In this document: positions 1-8,622 of the stretch, piece after piece
How positions within the stretch are numbered: the stretch's first letter is position 1
How the letters are laid out: every line of letters begins with the position of its first letter
Assembly (NCBI RefSeq): GCF_020782875.1
Contig: NZ_JAJGBN010000002.1
Coordinates: 496,001 to 560,000, forward strand
Direction: 5' to 3'
From: Allomuricauda sp. M10
GTDB lineage: Bacteria; Bacteroidota; Bacteroidia; Flavobacteriales; Flavobacteriaceae
DNA length: 64,000 bases
Notes under the pieces: model-generated
What the model was told of the DNA's origin: nothing
What the model saw: the letters and a program-made list of their open reading frames with translations, nothing else
Database searches by the model: none
Made by a program: the position numbers and the translations under genes

Positions 1-93
1 CACAGGATCGGCATTACCTATGAAGCGGAGGCGGAAAACATTACTTCGGAAGAAATCATCAACAAGATCGTAAACGAAGTAGAAGTGCCTTAG
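1..93 (+). CDS. MoxR-family AAA ATPase, C-terminal end only
   Basis: The window opens inside a reading frame that encodes 30 residues and ends in TAG at 91-93. The tail (RIGITYEAEAENITSEEI) resembles the C-termini of MoxR-type AAA+ ATPases of Flavobacteriaceae. Those ATPases sit directly upstream of the DUF58/Bat genes, as here, and are thought to act as chaperones for the von Willebrand A-domain proteins encoded next to them. The Walker motifs lie outside the window, so the call rests on the tail and on gene order. Confidence 0.7.
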   Translation, partial: HRIGITYEAEAENITSEEIINKIVNEVEVP

Positions 94-161
94 CGGTTCA
101 ATGTTTCTCGGTGTAAGTAGCCATACTTTAAGCCAACCCGAAAACCTATTTCTTGAACCAG

Positions 162-1028
162 ATGGATACAAAGGAACTACTAAAAAAAGTACGTAAGATT
201 GAAATAAAGACCCGGCGTCTGTCCGACCATATTTTTGGTGGGGAGTACCATTCTACGTTCAAAGGTAGGGGTATGACCTTCAGTGAGGTGAGGCAGTACC
301 AGTTCGGGGACGATGTAAGGAGCATTGATTGGAACGTGACCGCCCGCTACAATGAACCTTTCGTAAAGGTTTTTGAGGAGGAACGCGAATTGACCATGAT
401 GCTGATGGTTGATGTCAGTGGATCCGAATTGTTCGGAACTTCTAATCAGTTCAAAAAGGAAATCGTTACGGAGATTTCGGCCACACTTGCTTTCTCTGCC
501 CTACAGAATAATGATAAAGTGGGGTTGATCCTCTTTTCGGATGTAGTGGAACTTTTCATCCCACCGAAAAAAGGAAAGAGCCATGTGCTGCGCATCATCA
601 GGGAGTTGTTGGAATTCACCCCAAAAAGCAGCAAAACGAACATTGCGGAGGCACTGAAGTTCCTGACCAATGTGATGAAGAAAAAAGCCATCGTATTCGT
701 ACTGTCCGATTTTATAGCCGACGATTACCAGAACACACTGCGTATTGTGGGCAATAAACACGATGTGACGGGCATACGGGTGTTCGATGAAAGGGAGGAG
801 TCCATCCCGAATTTGGGCATGGTACAGATGCAAGATGCGGAAACCGGGGAATACCAATTGGTGAACACCCAATCCAAACGCGTTCGATACGCTTACGGAC
901 AATATTATAAAGACAAAGTAGCCTATTACACCGATTCGTTCACCAAGTCTGGTTGCGGGGTGATCAATTGCCGTACCGATGAAAGTTACGTGCGAAAACT
1001 ATTGGGGTACTTTAAACGAAGGGCATAA
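162..1028 (+). CDS. DUF58 domain protein of the MoxR/Bat operon
   Basis: A 288-residue soluble protein. The DUF58 core includes the FSEVRQYQFGDDVRSIDWN segment near residues 40-58, followed by a vWA-like fold with the metal-site motif DVSGSE near residue 82. There is no signal peptide or membrane segment. I chose the ATG at 162 over a TTG nine bases upstream because the protein then begins MDTKELLKKVRKIEIKTRRL, as in family members. It lies 69 bases after moxR and overlaps the next start (TAATG). In Bacteroidota these genes form the aerotolerance (bat) locus. The family is read as a partner of MoxR, but its biochemical role is unknown. Confidence 0.9.
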   Translation: MDTKELLKKVRKIEIKTRRLSDHIFGGEYHSTFKGRGMTFSEVRQYQFGDDVRSIDWNVTARYNEPFVKVFEEERELTMMLMVDVSGSELFGTSNQFKKEIVTEISATLAFSALQNNDKVGLILFSDVVELFIPPKKGKSHVLRIIRELLEFTPKSSKTNIAEALKFLTNVMKKKAIVFVLSDFIADDYQNTLRIVGNKHDVTGIRVFDEREESIPNLGMVQMQDAETGEYQLVNTQSKRVRYAYGQYYKDKVAYYTDSFTKSGCGVINCRTDESYVRKLLGYFKRRA

Positions 1029-2686
1029 TGCAGAGTGAATTTTTACATAGCAGAAAACAAAGAATCCAAGGACATTTTATGTCCGCCATTTTGGGTGTTC
1101 TTTTACTGGTGCCTTTTTCTGGAATTTCTCAAACCGACCCCAAAGTTGAAACCAAGGTGGACACCCTTGCCATCAAGATTGGGGAACAAATCCATTACAC
1201 CATCACTGTGGATGCGGATTCCACTGCAGTGGTGAATTTTCCCGAAGGACAGACTTTTTCTCCATTGGAAACCGTGAATGCCATCATTGGCGATACTATA
1301 AGAAACAAGGATCGGATTACCCTTCAACGAATCTATGCGCTCACCCAGTTTGATAGCGGTGCCTATACCATTCCTCCACAGATTGTCACCATAAACGAAC
1401 GCCAAATCTTTACCGATTCCTTCCGAGTAAAAGTGGCCGATGTTGCCGTGGATACCACCAAACAAAAAATGTACGACATCAAACCTTTGATAGAGGTTGA
1501 AAGAAGTACAGCTGATATGTGGATAACCGCCCTGATCATCCTGTTGGCACTGATTGTTATAGGCGGATTGGTCTATTGGTTCTTCATCAGAAAAAAACCG
1601 TTGACCGAAGAAGAAAAAGTGGCTTTGTTGCCCCCTTATGATCGGGCGTTGTTGGAACTCAAAAAATTGGAAAATTCCAAATACCTGATCCATGACGAAT
1701 ACAAACAATATTATTCCGAGTTGACCAATATTGTTCGGATGTACCTTGAGGAAGACGTTCATCTTTCTGCCATGGAAAGCACCACTTCGGAACTTATTAC
1801 CAAGTTGGAAATGCTTAAGGATTCCGGTGAGTTGAAATTAGGGGAAGACACGATACATCAATTCCAAAAAATATTGCAAACCGCTGATTTGGTGAAATTT
1901 GCAAAATCAAAACCCGCCACTTCCGTTGCAGAACAGGATCGAAAATTGGTGGAAGAAATTGTAGTAAAGACGCACGAGGCACTTCCAGAACCCACGGAAG
2001 AAGACCTTTTGCTCAATGAAGAATATTTGGCAGAACTTGCCAAGAAAAAACAACGGAAGAGAATCTATTGGGCCGCTGCCATTTTTGCTGGGATCATTTT
2101 TTTAGGGGGAGCCTTTTCAGTAGCCTACTTCGGGATCAAACAGGTGAAAGATACCGTTTTTGGCTACCCCACAAAAGATCTTTTGGAGGGAGAATGGGTT
2201 TCCAGTTCGTACGGATTCCCGCCTATTCAATTGGAAACACCGGATGTTTTGGTCCGTCAGGAGGTTCAACTCCCAAAAGAAGCAGAAGAGCTCATCAAAC
2301 AGCTTCAGGCTTTTTCATACGGCAGTTATGTGGGTATCTTTTCGGTGAGTACCAGTTCCGTTACTTACAAGGAAGAATCGGAGCCAAATTTTGAGGCCGC
2401 CATTAGTACCATCCTGTCCAATTTTGAGCAGCTGGGACTTAAGAACATCATCACCAAACAGGAAGAATTTACCACCCAGTCCGGGGTGAAGGGTATCAAA
2501 ACCTTCGGAACAGGAACTTTGGAGACCCCTGCGCAAAAAGGCAAAAAGGCCAAGTACAATATTCTGTCCTTTGGTGGAAAAGGGTTTATGCAACAAGTGG
2601 TGATCACTTGGGAAGATGGCGATGCGTATGCGGAACAGATCGTAGAGCGAATATTGAACAGTTTAGACGTAAAAACACAGGCATAG
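1028..2686 (+). CDS. BatD-like membrane protein of the Bat operon
   Basis: A 552-residue protein with an N-terminal signal-like segment (hydrophobic run near residues 18-33 ending in FSGISQ). A beta-rich extracytoplasmic domain follows, then membrane spans near residues 163-186 and 347-369, with a charged cytoplasmic stretch between them. The C-terminal third, about 180 residues, is a second non-cytoplasmic domain. It resembles the short BatD/DUF4381-like proteins between DUF58 and batA genes. The start overlaps the previous stop by one base, which suggests translational coupling. An ATG at 1079 would give a leader without basic residues, so I prefer 1028. It is distinct from the larger BatD downstream. 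Confidence 0.72.
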   Translation: MQSEFLHSRKQRIQGHFMSAILGVLLLVPFSGISQTDPKVETKVDTLAIKIGEQIHYTITVDADSTAVVNFPEGQTFSPLETVNAIIGDTIRNKDRITLQRIYALTQFDSGAYTIPPQIVTINERQIFTDSFRVKVADVAVDTTKQKMYDIKPLIEVERSTADMWITALIILLALIVIGGLVYWFFIRKKPLTEEEKVALLPPYDRALLELKKLENSKYLIHDEYKQYYSELTNIVRMYLEEDVHLSAMESTTSELITKLEMLKDSGELKLGEDTIHQFQKILQTADLVKFAKSKPATSVAEQDRKLVEEIVVKTHEALPEPTEEDLLLNEEYLAELAKKKQRKRIYWAAAIFAGIIFLGGAFSVAYFGIKQVKDTVFGYPTKDLLEGEWVSSSYGFPPIQLETPDVLVRQEVQLPKEAEELIKQLQAFSYGSYVGIFSVSTSSVTYKEESEPNFEAAISTILSNFEQLGLKNIITKQEEFTTQSGVKGIKTFGTGTLETPAQKGKKAKYNILSFGGKGFMQQVVITWEDGDAYAEQIVERILNSLDVKTQA

Positions 2687-3685
2687 ATGTTTGAAAATAT
2701 AGAATTTGCAAATCCTGAGTTCTTTTGGCTGCTTTTGTTGCTGCCACTGGCTTTGCTATGGTATTTTTTCAAGCGGAAGAATGAAATGGCATCCCTTCGC
2801 ATTTCGAGCATCAAGGGATTTACGGTGAGCAATTGGGCCTCCAAAGCCAAACCGGTTTTGTTCATCATGCGCTTGTTGGCATTGGCAGCCATCGTCACTG
2901 CATTGGCCCGCCCCCAAACCGAAGATATTTCCACCCGAACCAAAACCACAAAGGGTATCGATATCGTAATGGCCATCGACGTTTCATCCAGTATGTTGGC
3001 CCGTGATTTAAAACCCAACAGGCTTTCTGCCTTGAAGGAGGTCGCTGCCAATTTTATCAAGGAACGCCCCAACGATCGTATCGGTATTGTGGGCTATGCC
3101 GGGGAAAGTTATACCAAGACCCCGATTACCAGCGACAAGACCATTGTGCTAAATGCCCTTAACGATGTCACCTATGGTGAGTTGGAAGACGGTACGGCTA
3201 TTGGCATGGGATTGGCAACAGCGGTAAACCGATTGAAGGAAAGTAAGGCCGTGAGCAAAGTGATCATCCTATTGACCGATGGGGTGAACAATTCCGGTTT
3301 CATTGAACCTAAAACTGCAGCTGACCTTGCCGTGGAATTCGGGATCAAAACCTATACGATTGGGCTCGGAACCAATGGGAATGCACTTTCGCCCATCAGC
3401 TACAACCGTGATGGCACATATCGCTATGGGATGAGGGAAGTACAGATCGATGAAGAACTACTAAAGGAAATTGCCAGTGTTACCGGGGGAAAATACTTCC
3501 GTGCCACGGACAACGAATCCTTGGAGGAGATCTATGACGAAATCAACAAATTGGAAAAAACGGAAATAGAGGAATTCAAATATTACAAGTACGAGGAAAA
3601 ATTCCGCCCCTTCATTTTTTTGGCGGGCATTTTTCTACTGTTGGAATGGGGATTGCGCAACTCTATTTTTAAAAGTTTTATTTAG
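2687..3685 (+). CDS. batA: BatA, vWA-domain membrane protein
   Basis: A 332-residue protein with two N-terminal membrane spans (about residues 12-28 and 57-75), a von Willebrand factor A domain and a C-terminal span near residues 305-325. The metal-ion-dependent adhesion site is intact: DVSSS at about residues 98-102, plus later TSD and TDG elements. Its start follows the preceding stop with no gap. BatA and BatB are thought to form a membrane complex displaying vWA domains. Loss of bat genes in Bacteroides affects oxygen tolerance. The molecular substrate is unknown. Confidence 0.9.
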   Translation: MFENIEFANPEFFWLLLLLPLALLWYFFKRKNEMASLRISSIKGFTVSNWASKAKPVLFIMRLLALAAIVTALARPQTEDISTRTKTTKGIDIVMAIDVSSSMLARDLKPNRLSALKEVAANFIKERPNDRIGIVGYAGESYTKTPITSDKTIVLNALNDVTYGELEDGTAIGMGLATAVNRLKESKAVSKVIILLTDGVNNSGFIEPKTAADLAVEFGIKTYTIGLGTNGNALSPISYNRDGTYRYGMREVQIDEELLKEIASVTGGKYFRATDNESLEEIYDEINKLEKTEIEEFKYYKYEEKFRPFIFLAGIFLLLEWGLRNSIFKSFI

Positions 3686-3688
3686 GGA

Positions 3689-4735
3689 ATGATTCAGTTC
3701 GACGAAAAAATATACTTCTACCTTTTGGCCATTATCCCGGTAATGGTCCTGGCCTTCTTTTTTCTTCAAATCTGGAAAAAAAGAACCCAAAAACGATTTG
3801 CCAAGACCAAACTGCTCAAGCGTTTGGCCCCTAACCGATCTAGTTTTAAATCGGCGGTTAAGTTGGCCTTTTTGTTGGCCGGACTTTCCTTTTTGATAAT
3901 TGCATTGGTCAATCCCAAGATCGGCACCAAATTGGAGACCGTAAAACGGGAAGGGGTCGATATTGTTTTCGCGATAGACGTATCTAAAAGTATGTTGGCC
4001 GAGGACATCGCCCCCAACCGATTGGAAAAAGCAAAACGCATTGTTTCGGAAATCATCAACCAACTGGCCAGTGACCGCATAGGAATCATTGCATATGCCG
4101 GGCAAGCCTATCCACAGCTTCCGATCACCACGGATTATGGAGCAGCCAAAATGTTCTTGCAGAGCATGAACACCGATATGCTTTCCTCCCAAGGTACCGC
4201 CATTGATGCCGCCATTGATTTGGCCAGCACATATTATGATGATTCCCAACAGACCAACAGGGTGCTTTTTATCGTTTCCGATGGAGAAGATCATTCTGAA
4301 AGTTCTACCACGGCTGCTGTGGAAAATGCTACCCAAAACGGGATCAGGATCTTTACCATTGGGGTTGGAAAAGAAAAAGGCGCGCCCATTCCCATCAAAA
4401 GAAACGGGATTGTGGAAAGTCTGAAAAAGGACAATCAAGGTGAGGTGGTCATCACCAAATTGAACGAAGCCATTCTCGCCGACATAGCCGATCGCGGAAA
4501 CGGAGAATATATTGATGGTTCCAACACGGATGACGCTGTGGAATACATAAAGGAACAACTGAACCGGATGGACAAAACCGAATTTGAGGCCAAGCAGTTT
4601 GCCGAATTCAAGGATCAATTCCAATGGTTCCTTGCTGCTGGATTTTTATTTTTATTTTTGGACATCTTCGTTCTGGACAGAAAAACCCAATGGTTGAAAA
4701 AACTAAATCTTTTTAACGAGCATGATGATGACTAA
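3689..4735 (+). CDS. batB: BatB, vWA-domain membrane protein
   Basis: A 348-residue paralogue of BatA with the same plan: membrane spans near residues 8-27 and 52-72, a vWA domain with the metal-site motif DVSKS near residue 92, and a final span near residues 310-330. It starts three bases after batA and overlaps batC by 14 bases. The two vWA genes in tandem look like an old duplication and are the core of the Bat locus. Confidence 0.9.
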   Translation: MIQFDEKIYFYLLAIIPVMVLAFFFLQIWKKRTQKRFAKTKLLKRLAPNRSSFKSAVKLAFLLAGLSFLIIALVNPKIGTKLETVKREGVDIVFAIDVSKSMLAEDIAPNRLEKAKRIVSEIINQLASDRIGIIAYAGQAYPQLPITTDYGAAKMFLQSMNTDMLSSQGTAIDAAIDLASTYYDDSQQTNRVLFIVSDGEDHSESSTTAAVENATQNGIRIFTIGVGKEKGAPIPIKRNGIVESLKKDNQGEVVITKLNEAILADIADRGNGEYIDGSNTDDAVEYIKEQLNRMDKTEFEAKQFAEFKDQFQWFLAAGFLFLFLDIFVLDRKTQWLKKLNLFNEHDDD

Positions 4736-5633
4736 GATAAGATTGGTGTTTGGACTATTGCTTTGCTTTGGATGGGTCCAAGCACAGGACGATGCCGCAT
4801 TGGAGGCACAAAAAGAAGCAGAAAAAGCCCTGAAGGCTTCCACAAATATTACGTACGATGCCAACAAGGAGCTTACATCCAATGATTTTGTAGGCGCCGA
4901 ATCCAAATACAGAAGGGCTATTTCCAAAAGCGATAAAAATGTCGCGGCCCCATTCAATTTGGGCAATGCCTACTACAACAGGGAAAGTTACGGTGAGGCG
5001 TTTGGTCGCTACAAGCAAGCTGGTGACGCAGCTGAAGACAAGGCCGAAAAACACAAAGCATTCCACAACATGGGCAACGTATTCATGAAGAACAAAGAAT
5101 ACGAAAAAGCTGTTGAGGCATACAAAGAGGCATTGCGAAACAATCCTACCGACGAAGAAACCCGATACAATCTTGCACTTGCCAAGAAAATGTTGGAAAA
5201 GCAACAGGACGAGCAGAAGAACGACCAAGACCAAAACCAGGACAATAAGGATAATCAGGACCAGAAAGATCAAGAAAAAGATCAAAACAAGGACCAGAAT
5301 AACGAAGGCGGGGACAACGACAAGCAAGACGAAGGAAAACAGGACGAAAACGACAACAAGGATAAAGGCGACGAAGGGGAAAACGGGGAGAACAAACCCG
5401 AAGAAAACCAAAAAGGGGATGGTGACGAAAAGAAAGAACAGGAGAAAAAGCCCAATGAAGGGGACCAACCTCAAGATCAACAGCAACAACAGCAACCCAG
5501 ACCCAACCAATTGTCCAAACAGCAGATTCAAAACCTGTTAGAAGCCATGCAGAACGAAGAGAAAAAAGTTCAGGAAAAAATGGAGGCCCTAAAGATGCGT
5601 GGACAAAAAGTTAAAAACGAGAAAGACTGGTAA
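4722..5633 (+). CDS. batC: BatC, TPR protein with acidic low-complexity tail
   Basis: A 303-residue protein with a short signal peptide (cleavage expected after WVQA, about residue 21). Three or so tetratricopeptide repeats lie between residues 40 and 150. A long D/N/Q/K/E-rich low-complexity stretch follows at about residues 160-260, then a helical charged tail. TPRs suggest a scaffold for BatA/BatB/BatD, probably in the periplasm. Three ATG codons in a row (4722, 4725, 4728) make the exact start uncertain by two residues. The low-complexity DNA gives long spurious open frames on the other strand. Confidence 0.85.
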   Translation: MMMTKIRLVFGLLLCFGWVQAQDDAALEAQKEAEKALKASTNITYDANKELTSNDFVGAESKYRRAISKSDKNVAAPFNLGNAYYNRESYGEAFGRYKQAGDAAEDKAEKHKAFHNMGNVFMKNKEYEKAVEAYKEALRNNPTDEETRYNLALAKKMLEKQQDEQKNDQDQNQDNKDNQDQKDQEKDQNKDQNNEGGDNDKQDEGKQDENDNKDKGDEGENGENKPEENQKGDGDEKKEQEKKPNEGDQPQDQQQQQQPRPNQLSKQQIQNLLEAMQNEEKKVQEKMEALKMRGQKVKNEKDW

Positions 5634-7417
5634 TGAGAGTACAACGGGGCAACATATTACTTTTTTTGGCGATGGTGTTCCTATCGGGTACCATGATCCA
5701 TGCCCAGGAAGATGAGGTTACGTTTACCATGAACCTGAGCAAGGAAACGCTCGGGATCAATGAACGTCTTCGTGTTGATTTTACCATGAACAAGGATGGT
5801 GACAATTTTACCCCACCGGCTTTTGAAAATTTCAAGGTGGTCATGGGTCCATCTCAATCCATAAGTTCGTCATGGATCAATGGCAAACGTAGTTTTTCCA
5901 AAACGTACACCTATATCCTGCTGCCAACAGCAAGAGGAAATTTCACCATTCAACAGGCCACTATTGAAATAGCTGGGGAAACGTATAAAACCACTCCAAA
6001 AACTGTGGAAGTGACTGCAGCTGTGGACAGGCCCAATGGTGAAAAGACAGCGGATGATGTTGCTGATGAAAGCCTTCATCTAGTTGCTGAAGTATCCAAG
6101 GAAAACCCATACCTGAACGAAGCGGTTACCGTAGTCTACAAACTGTACGTTAGTCCGGATATCAGCGTTACGAATTATCGCCCGTTGGACAATCCTACCT
6201 ACAACAATTTTTGGAGCCAAGATATTCCCGTTACCAAGCACACGGCCCAAAATGGAACTTATGAGGGCAAACCCTTCCGGTACGTAGTATTGAAACGTGT
6301 GGTGCTTTATCCACAAAAATCTGGACAACTGGACATTGAACCTCTTTCGTTGGAAATTTTTGTAGACGTTCCGACCAACCGAAGAGACTTTTTTGGAGGA
6401 AGGATCTATACGCAAACAAGCAAAACAGTATCGGCCGGTAATAGGACCATTAATGTAAAAGCTTTACCCGAAGATGGCAAGCCAGCAGATTTTAATGGAG
6501 CAGTCGGAGAATTTGAATTCAATGTCACCACGAGCAAAGACCAGTTGAACGCCTCAGAATCACTTCAGGCAAAAGTTGAGATTTCAGGAAAGGGAAATTT
6601 AAAATTGTTCCAATTGCCCAAACCGGAATTGCCCAGTTCTTTGGAGGTTTACGATCCAGAACATGAAGAGGACATCAACACCGGCAGCACAGGTATGGAA
6701 GGAAAAGTGACGGACAACTATACTATTGTTCCTTCTTTCAGAGGTAAATATCCTATTCCTAGTATTCCGTTCAGTTATTTCAATCCTGCGACTGGTAAAT
6801 ATGTGACCCTTGAATCCGACGAGATCAATATTGAGGTGTTGGAAGGTCCGGTGGCCTCCTCGGAAAATACTGCGGTTGGATCTGCTGTAAACCAACAGGC
6901 TGTTGTGCCCACAGGAAAACAATTCCATTTTCTAAAATTAGACCCCAATCTTGGCCCAACAAAAGCATCTTGTTTCTTCGGTTCAAAATCTTTTTTCATG
7001 TGGTTGTTTCTACCTTTGTTGTTGATTCCATTGGCCATTTTTACCTCCAAGAAAAGAGAGGCCATGGCCGGTGATGTAGTCGGGAACAAGATCAAGCAAG
7101 CCAACCGATTGGCCAAAAAATATCTTTCCGCCGCAAAAAGGGATTTAGGTAACAAAGAAGCTTTTTATGTGGCTTTGGAAAAAGGGCTCCACAACTACTT
7201 GAAAGCCAAATTGAATATTGAAACATCTGAATTCAGCAAGGAAAAGATCACAAGCATATTGGCAAGCAAAAAGGTGGATCAAGAAGATATTCAAGGATTC
7301 ATAAGCTTGCTTACCAGTTGTGAAATGGCTCGATATAGTCCATTTTCCAACGTGCAGATGCAAAATGATTATGACAGGGCAAGTGAAGTAATCTCTAAAT
7401 TGGACAAGCAATTATGA
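5633..7417 (+). CDS. batD: BatD, periplasmic/membrane protein
   Basis: A 594-residue protein with a signal peptide (cleavage near TMIHAQ, about residue 25). A long beta-rich extracytoplasmic region resembling repeated Ig-like domains follows, then a single membrane span near residues 455-472 and a basic cytoplasmic tail of about 120 residues. The pattern fits BatD (oxygen-tolerance family). Its start overlaps the batC stop by one base and its end overlaps batE by four, so it is part of the operon. The cytoplasmic tail could contact the MoxR/DUF58 partners; that is inference. Confidence 0.87.
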   Translation: MRVQRGNILLFLAMVFLSGTMIHAQEDEVTFTMNLSKETLGINERLRVDFTMNKDGDNFTPPAFENFKVVMGPSQSISSSWINGKRSFSKTYTYILLPTARGNFTIQQATIEIAGETYKTTPKTVEVTAAVDRPNGEKTADDVADESLHLVAEVSKENPYLNEAVTVVYKLYVSPDISVTNYRPLDNPTYNNFWSQDIPVTKHTAQNGTYEGKPFRYVVLKRVVLYPQKSGQLDIEPLSLEIFVDVPTNRRDFFGGRIYTQTSKTVSAGNRTINVKALPEDGKPADFNGAVGEFEFNVTTSKDQLNASESLQAKVEISGKGNLKLFQLPKPELPSSLEVYDPEHEEDINTGSTGMEGKVTDNYTIVPSFRGKYPIPSIPFSYFNPATGKYVTLESDEINIEVLEGPVASSENTAVGSAVNQQAVVPTGKQFHFLKLDPNLGPTKASCFFGSKSFFMWLFLPLLLIPLAIFTSKKREAMAGDVVGNKIKQANRLAKKYLSAAKRDLGNKEAFYVALEKGLHNYLKAKLNIETSEFSKEKITSILASKKVDQEDIQGFISLLTSCEMARYSPFSNVQMQNDYDRASEVISKLDKQL

Positions 7418-8178
7418 GCATGAAGACATTTTTCATATGGATCTCTCTTTTCACCTTGTCCTTTGGATTTGCCCAAAACGAGACATTGTTCTCCCAGGCC
7501 ACGGAATATTACAATACAGGGGAGTACAATAAGGCAATCGACAACTACAAGGCAATTCTGGAAAGTGGACAACATTCCGCATCCTTGTACTTTAACTTGG
7601 GCAATTGCTATTACAAACTGAACAGCATTGGTCCGAGTATCTACTATTACGAAAAAGCCCTTTTGCTAGATCCGAACGACAGTGAAATCCAGAACAATTT
7701 GGCCTATGCCCAAAACATGCGATTGGATGCCATCCAAGCCATGCCCAAAACGGAAATTGCCAAAATTTACAATAGCACCATCAATCTTTTTGCCTGTAAT
7801 CAATGGGCTTATCTTGCCGTGGCATTTGTGTTGTTGTTCGTTTTATTGTACCTGACCTACTTTTTCCTGTCATCGGCCAATAAAAAGCGTATTTCCTTTA
7901 TTGCAAGTATCTTTTCCATAACCCTAGGAGTACTTTGTGTACTTATGGCATATTTACAGCAACAACAAGAAAAGAAGGACGATCCCGCGATTGTGTTCAG
8001 TAAAGAAGTAAAGGTTTCTTCCGAGCCCAATCAAAACAGCGATGTGATCTTTACCCTTCATGAAGGCACCAAAGTGAATGTTCTGGAAGAATTGGATGGA
8101 TGGCAAAAAATATGGATTGCCGACGGACAGACCGGTTGGCTTTTGAGCAATTCCATTAAGAAAATCAAGGACTTTTAA
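7414..8178 (+). CDS. batE: BatE, TPR and SH3-like domain protein
   Basis: A 254-residue protein with a signal peptide (ending near SFGFAQ), two or three TPR units (about residues 25-95), two membrane spans (about 130-150 and 160-180) and a C-terminal bacterial SH3-like domain (about residues 193-250). This order is that of BatE. It overlaps batD by ATGA, the usual sign of translational coupling, and ends the run of overlapping genes. The SH3 domain may contact peptidoglycan or a partner protein. Confidence 0.87.
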   Translation: MSMKTFFIWISLFTLSFGFAQNETLFSQATEYYNTGEYNKAIDNYKAILESGQHSASLYFNLGNCYYKLNSIGPSIYYYEKALLLDPNDSEIQNNLAYAQNMRLDAIQAMPKTEIAKIYNSTINLFACNQWAYLAVAFVLLFVLLYLTYFFLSSANKKRISFIASIFSITLGVLCVLMAYLQQQQEKKDDPAIVFSKEVKVSSEPNQNSDVIFTLHEGTKVNVLEELDGWQKIWIADGQTGWLLSNSIKKIKDF

Positions 8179-8232
8179 CCAAAATAGTCCCTTGGTGTGC
8201 ATATTTCGTTATTTTTATAAAAAAAAGGTCCT

Positions 8233-8547
8233 GTGCTAAAAACATTGGTTTTTTCTATTTTACCCATAATGCTGATAGGTTGCCTGTTGGTGTCTCCCGT
8301 TGTTCCCTTCTTGGACAAGGAGTTGGGAAAAACCTTGGTGTTAGGATCTGCTGAAGAAGAAAAGGGCAGTAAAAAAGAAGAGGCCGAAAAGAACTTTGAT
8401 GAACTGGATCTTTATTTGAAAAATTTTTACGAACTATCTTTTTATCAAACTACACAAAAATTCAATATTTGCTCTGCAGGTTATATATTCCCTGCCACAG
8501 AGTTTCATTTGGAGATTTTGGATCCCCCTCCCAAGAAATTGAGTTAA
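8233..8547 (+). CDS. Small hypothetical protein with N-terminal hydrophobic segment
   Basis: A 104-residue frame opening with GTG, 54 bases after batE. Residues 3-25 form a hydrophobic segment with a Cys (MLIGC) that could be a membrane anchor or a lipoprotein-type leader. A Lys/Glu-rich stretch (about 40-55) and a Tyr/Phe-rich end follow. I do not recognise a family. An ATG at 8269 would remove most of the hydrophobic segment. Distance and orientation allow co-transcription with the Bat genes. Similar small leader-bearing proteins are common in this family of bacteria and poorly studied. Confidence 0.5.
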   Translation: MLKTLVFSILPIMLIGCLLVSPVVPFLDKELGKTLVLGSAEEEKGSKKEEAEKNFDELDLYLKNFYELSFYQTTQKFNICSAGYIFPATEFHLEILDPPPKKLS

Positions 8548-8622
8548 GTCCCTTCCATTTTCAATTCAATTTCTAACCATCTCCATCGGGCACTGCTCAA
8601 GGAGAACCTAACTTATTTATCC

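Noticed and set aside
1103..1762. 219-residue minus-strand frame opposite the BatD-like gene
   Set aside because: Shadow of a well-supported gene; no motif and skewed composition.
3635..4624. 329-residue minus-strand frame opposite batB
   Set aside because: Shadow frame; batB has clear vWA motifs and fits the operon on the plus strand.
4755..5531. 258-residue minus-strand hydrophobic frame opposite batC
   Set aside because: It mirrors the charged low-complexity coding region of batC; Val/Leu runs are the reverse complement of Asp/Lys/Gln codons.
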